Source: Gammaproteobacteria bacterium
GTDB taxonomy: Bacteria; Pseudomonadota; Gammaproteobacteria; Enterobacterales; Psychrobiaceae
Direction: 5' to 3'
DNA: 7,141 bases
Assembly (NCBI GenBank): GCA_013214885.1
Contig: JABSRS010000170.1
Coordinates: forward strand, 1 to 7,141
Both the position numbers and the translations under genes were made by a program. Below are positions 5,700 to 7,141 of this stretch, one piece after another. Each line of letters starts with the position of its first letter. Position 1 is the stretch's first letter. The notes under the pieces were generated by a model that saw only the letters and a list, made by a program, of their open reading frames with translations, did no database searches and was not told the DNA's origin.

Positions 5700-6521
5700 A
5701 TGAATAATTATAGCTGCCCATTATGCGACAAATCACTGCAACTGGCCGATGATCAACGCAGTTTACGCTGTGACAACAATCATCAGTTTGACCGAGCCAA
5801 GCAAGGCTATTTCAACCTGTTGCCAGTGCAGCGTAAAAAATCGAAAGAGCCTGGCGACAGCAAAGAAATGATTAGTGCCCGCAGTGATTTTTTAGCCGCT
5901 GACTATTACCAGCCATTAGCTCACAAAATTGCCCAACTTATTGAGCATAAGCAGTCAGATCAGCAATTTACTATGCTCGATATTGGCTGTGGCGAAGGTT
6001 ATTATTCGCGTCAGATCAAGCAACTGATCCCAGACATTATTCAATACGGGATCGATATTGCCAAACCAGCAATTATCAAGGCCGCCAAAGCAGACAAGAA
6101 CGGACATTATGCCGTGGCCAGCTCAGACAAATTGCCATTAGCTGATGACTCGCTTGATTTAATCATGAAAGTTTACGCACCCGCCAACGATCAGGAATTG
6201 CAGCGAGTACTTAAAAGTAATGGCACGTTATTGACCGTGACTCCCGCAGCGCGGCATCTGTGGCAACTGCGTGAATTTATTTATACCGACGTGCGCGAGC
6301 ACGACACCCAAGATACCCAGTTTGCGGGCTTTGAATTAACCCAATCTGAGCGTCTAAGCTATTCGATCACCCCAAGTCGAGAACATCGCATTGCGCTACT
6401 CCAAATGACTCCATTTGCCTGGCGCGCCAATGAGCAAGTCAGTGCCCAAATTGCCGATGCTGATGATCTATCGATAGAGCTCGACTTTATTATCAACCTC
6501 TATCAACCAATAAGCAGATAA
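5700..6521 (+). CDS. rlmA: 23S rRNA (guanine(745)-N(1))-methyltransferase RlmA
   Basis: RlmA (RrmA) uses S-adenosylmethionine to methylate N1 of G745 in helix 35 of 23S rRNA. The 273-aa protein follows the E. coli pattern: an N-terminal zinc-binding module with Cys6, Cys9, Cys24 and His28, then HQFDRAKQGYFNLLPVQ (28-44), the PGDSKEM segment (51-57), the SAM-binding motif LDIGCGEGYY (93-102), and a Rossmann-type methyltransferase domain. MKVYAP and the later ALLQMTPFAWRA are further family landmarks. A purine-rich AAGAAGAA (5687-5694) precedes the ATG at 5700, and the resulting N-terminus puts the first Cys one residue later than in E. coli. The gene follows the ycaO terminator and converges with the patatin-like gene 6 nt beyond its stop. 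No T-rich terminator lies between them. Confidence 0.95.
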   Translation: MNNYSCPLCDKSLQLADDQRSLRCDNNHQFDRAKQGYFNLLPVQRKKSKEPGDSKEMISARSDFLAADYYQPLAHKIAQLIEHKQSDQQFTMLDIGCGEGYYSRQIKQLIPDIIQYGIDIAKPAIIKAAKADKNGHYAVASSDKLPLADDSLDLIMKVYAPANDQELQRVLKSNGTLLTVTPAARHLWQLREFIYTDVREHDTQDTQFAGFELTQSERLSYSITPSREHRIALLQMTPFAWRANEQVSAQIADADDLSIELDFIINLYQPISR

Positions 6522-6527
6522 GACACC

Positions 6528-7141
6528 TTACGGGGCAAAATCCAATGGTTTAATTTGCCCCAGATCTGGTTGTGCGACAAACTGCTTAAAATCATCAGCC
6601 AGTAATTGGCTGAGTTTTAGCACCTGTTGCCAACACTCAATTCGATGCTGATCTTCAAGTTGCTCGAAATCGTTACGATCAGGGATTTTTTGATTCGGTA
6701 GTAAATCGATAAACGCCTGAGTCGGTGCCAACATCACGATATTATCGTAACTTTTCGCCAGTGGCTTACGCTGCGACTTTTTATCAAACCAACCTGCTTT
6801 CGGATTAGGATTAAAATGGGGATACAACACCAGTGACCCAGCGTCATTCTCGCTCGCAACAACATTGCTAGTGTTAGTGTTATTGTTTATTTCAAAATCA
6901 AAATGATAATCAACAATCCCACCATCTCTATACATACCTTGAGGGCTATCTTCGATATTTCTAATACCTTTCATCACCATGGGAATAGAACCTGATGCTA
7001 ATAGTGCATTTCGAATATTATCTGTTGTAAAAGGGATGTGTGTCGTGGAAATTTTGTCAGGATCATTAAGTGTTAAGTCACTATTGCTCGACTGAAAAAT
7101 ATACCGCTCGTATTGACTATTTAGCCGTGGACGATTAATAC
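6528..7141 (-). CDS. Patatin-like phospholipase family protein (partial, 5' end outside the window)
   Basis: Patatin-like proteins are serine acyl hydrolases with a Ser-Asp dyad. Only the C-terminal 203 or so residues are visible. The frame stays open to the right edge, so the Met codon at 6980 is internal and not the start. Visible patatin features are the segment ALLASGSIPMVM (codons about 7013-6975), upstream of YRDGGIVDYH with the catalytic-type Asp at 6924-6926 (DGG motif). They are followed by a conserved tail: LVLYPHF, GWFDK, DNIVMLAP, LLPNQKIPDRNDF and a helical end. The GxSxG nucleophile motif should lie outside the window. An Asn/Thr/Ser-rich stretch (EINNNTNTSN) sits between the DGG strand and LVLYPHF. 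The gene ends tail-to-tail with rlmA, leaving no intergenic room for a terminator. Substrate and cellular location cannot be read here. Confidence 0.85.
   Translation of the reverse strand, partial: INRPRLNSQYERYIFQSSNSDLTLNDPDKISTTHIPFTTDNIRNALLASGSIPMVMKGIRNIEDSPQGMYRDGGIVDYHFDFEINNNTNTSNVVASENDAGSLVLYPHFNPNPKAGWFDKKSQRKPLAKSYDNIVMLAPTQAFIDLLPNQKIPDRNDFEQLEDQHRIECWQQVLKLSQLLADDFKQFVAQPDLGQIKPLDFAP
6532..6561. repeat. Inverted repeat inside the 3' end of the patatin-like gene
   Basis: GGGGCAAA (6532-6539) and TTTGCCCC (6554-6561) form a perfect 8-bp stem with a 14-nt loop. It starts 11 nt after the rlmA stop and lies within the last codons of the opposing gene. It is the only visible structure that could help end either convergent transcript. 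Neither strand has a T-run after it, so it is a hairpin of uncertain function rather than a clear terminator. Confidence 0.4.

Noticed and set aside
5681..5707. Eight-codon ORF overlapping the rlmA start codon in another frame, as a possible leader peptide
   Set aside because: It has no recognisable ribosome binding site, and its composition (Asn, Lys, Ile, Glu) is what AT-rich spacer DNA gives by chance. There is no regulatory codon run or attenuator hairpin.

Overview
The window looks like ordinary chromosomal core sequence from an AT-leaning marine-type gammaproteobacterium. YciB, YciI, exonuclease III, YcaO and RlmA all read as close relatives of their Escherichia coli counterparts. The HD-GYP protein with an N-terminal DUF3391-like region and the patatin-like protein suggest a Shewanella/Alteromonadales-type lineage rather than an enteric; that placement is inference from family recall, not a search. 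I see no transposase, phage gene, tRNA, rRNA, CRISPR array or biosynthetic cluster.

Layout, left to right. Positions 1-99 are non-coding and hold two overlapping inverted repeats. yciB (100-642) and yciI (646-945) are 3 nt apart and almost certainly one transcription unit. After 59 nt, which include a perfect TATAAT, comes an HD-GYP signalling protein (1005-2270), closed by an intrinsic terminator at 2288-2318. xthA, encoding exonuclease III (2346-3155), and a GNAT acetyltransferase (best start 3188, end 3685) follow with a 32-nt gap and probably share a transcript. A 144-nt intergenic region then carries a CRP/FNR-like site and a promoter candidate ahead of ycaO (3830-5587), which ends at a strong intrinsic terminator (5600-5640). 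rlmA (5700-6521) follows and converges, with only 6 nt between stop codons, on a leftward patatin-like phospholipase gene whose 5' part lies beyond the right edge.

The genes do not form one pathway. Two neighbours share a ribosome-modification theme: YcaO (linked in E. coli to beta-methylthiolation of ribosomal protein S12) and RlmA (23S rRNA m1G745). The rest cover envelope function (YciB), DNA repair (XthA), probable c-di-GMP signalling (HD-GYP), acetylation (GNAT) and lipid hydrolysis (patatin).

I did not find a convincing undescribed system. The points most worth a second look are the Asp-to-Asn change at a metal-ligand position in the HD-GYP protein, the CRP/FNR-like site before ycaO, the promoter-like elements interleaved with the terminator before xthA, and the nearly abutting convergent rlmA/patatin pair.
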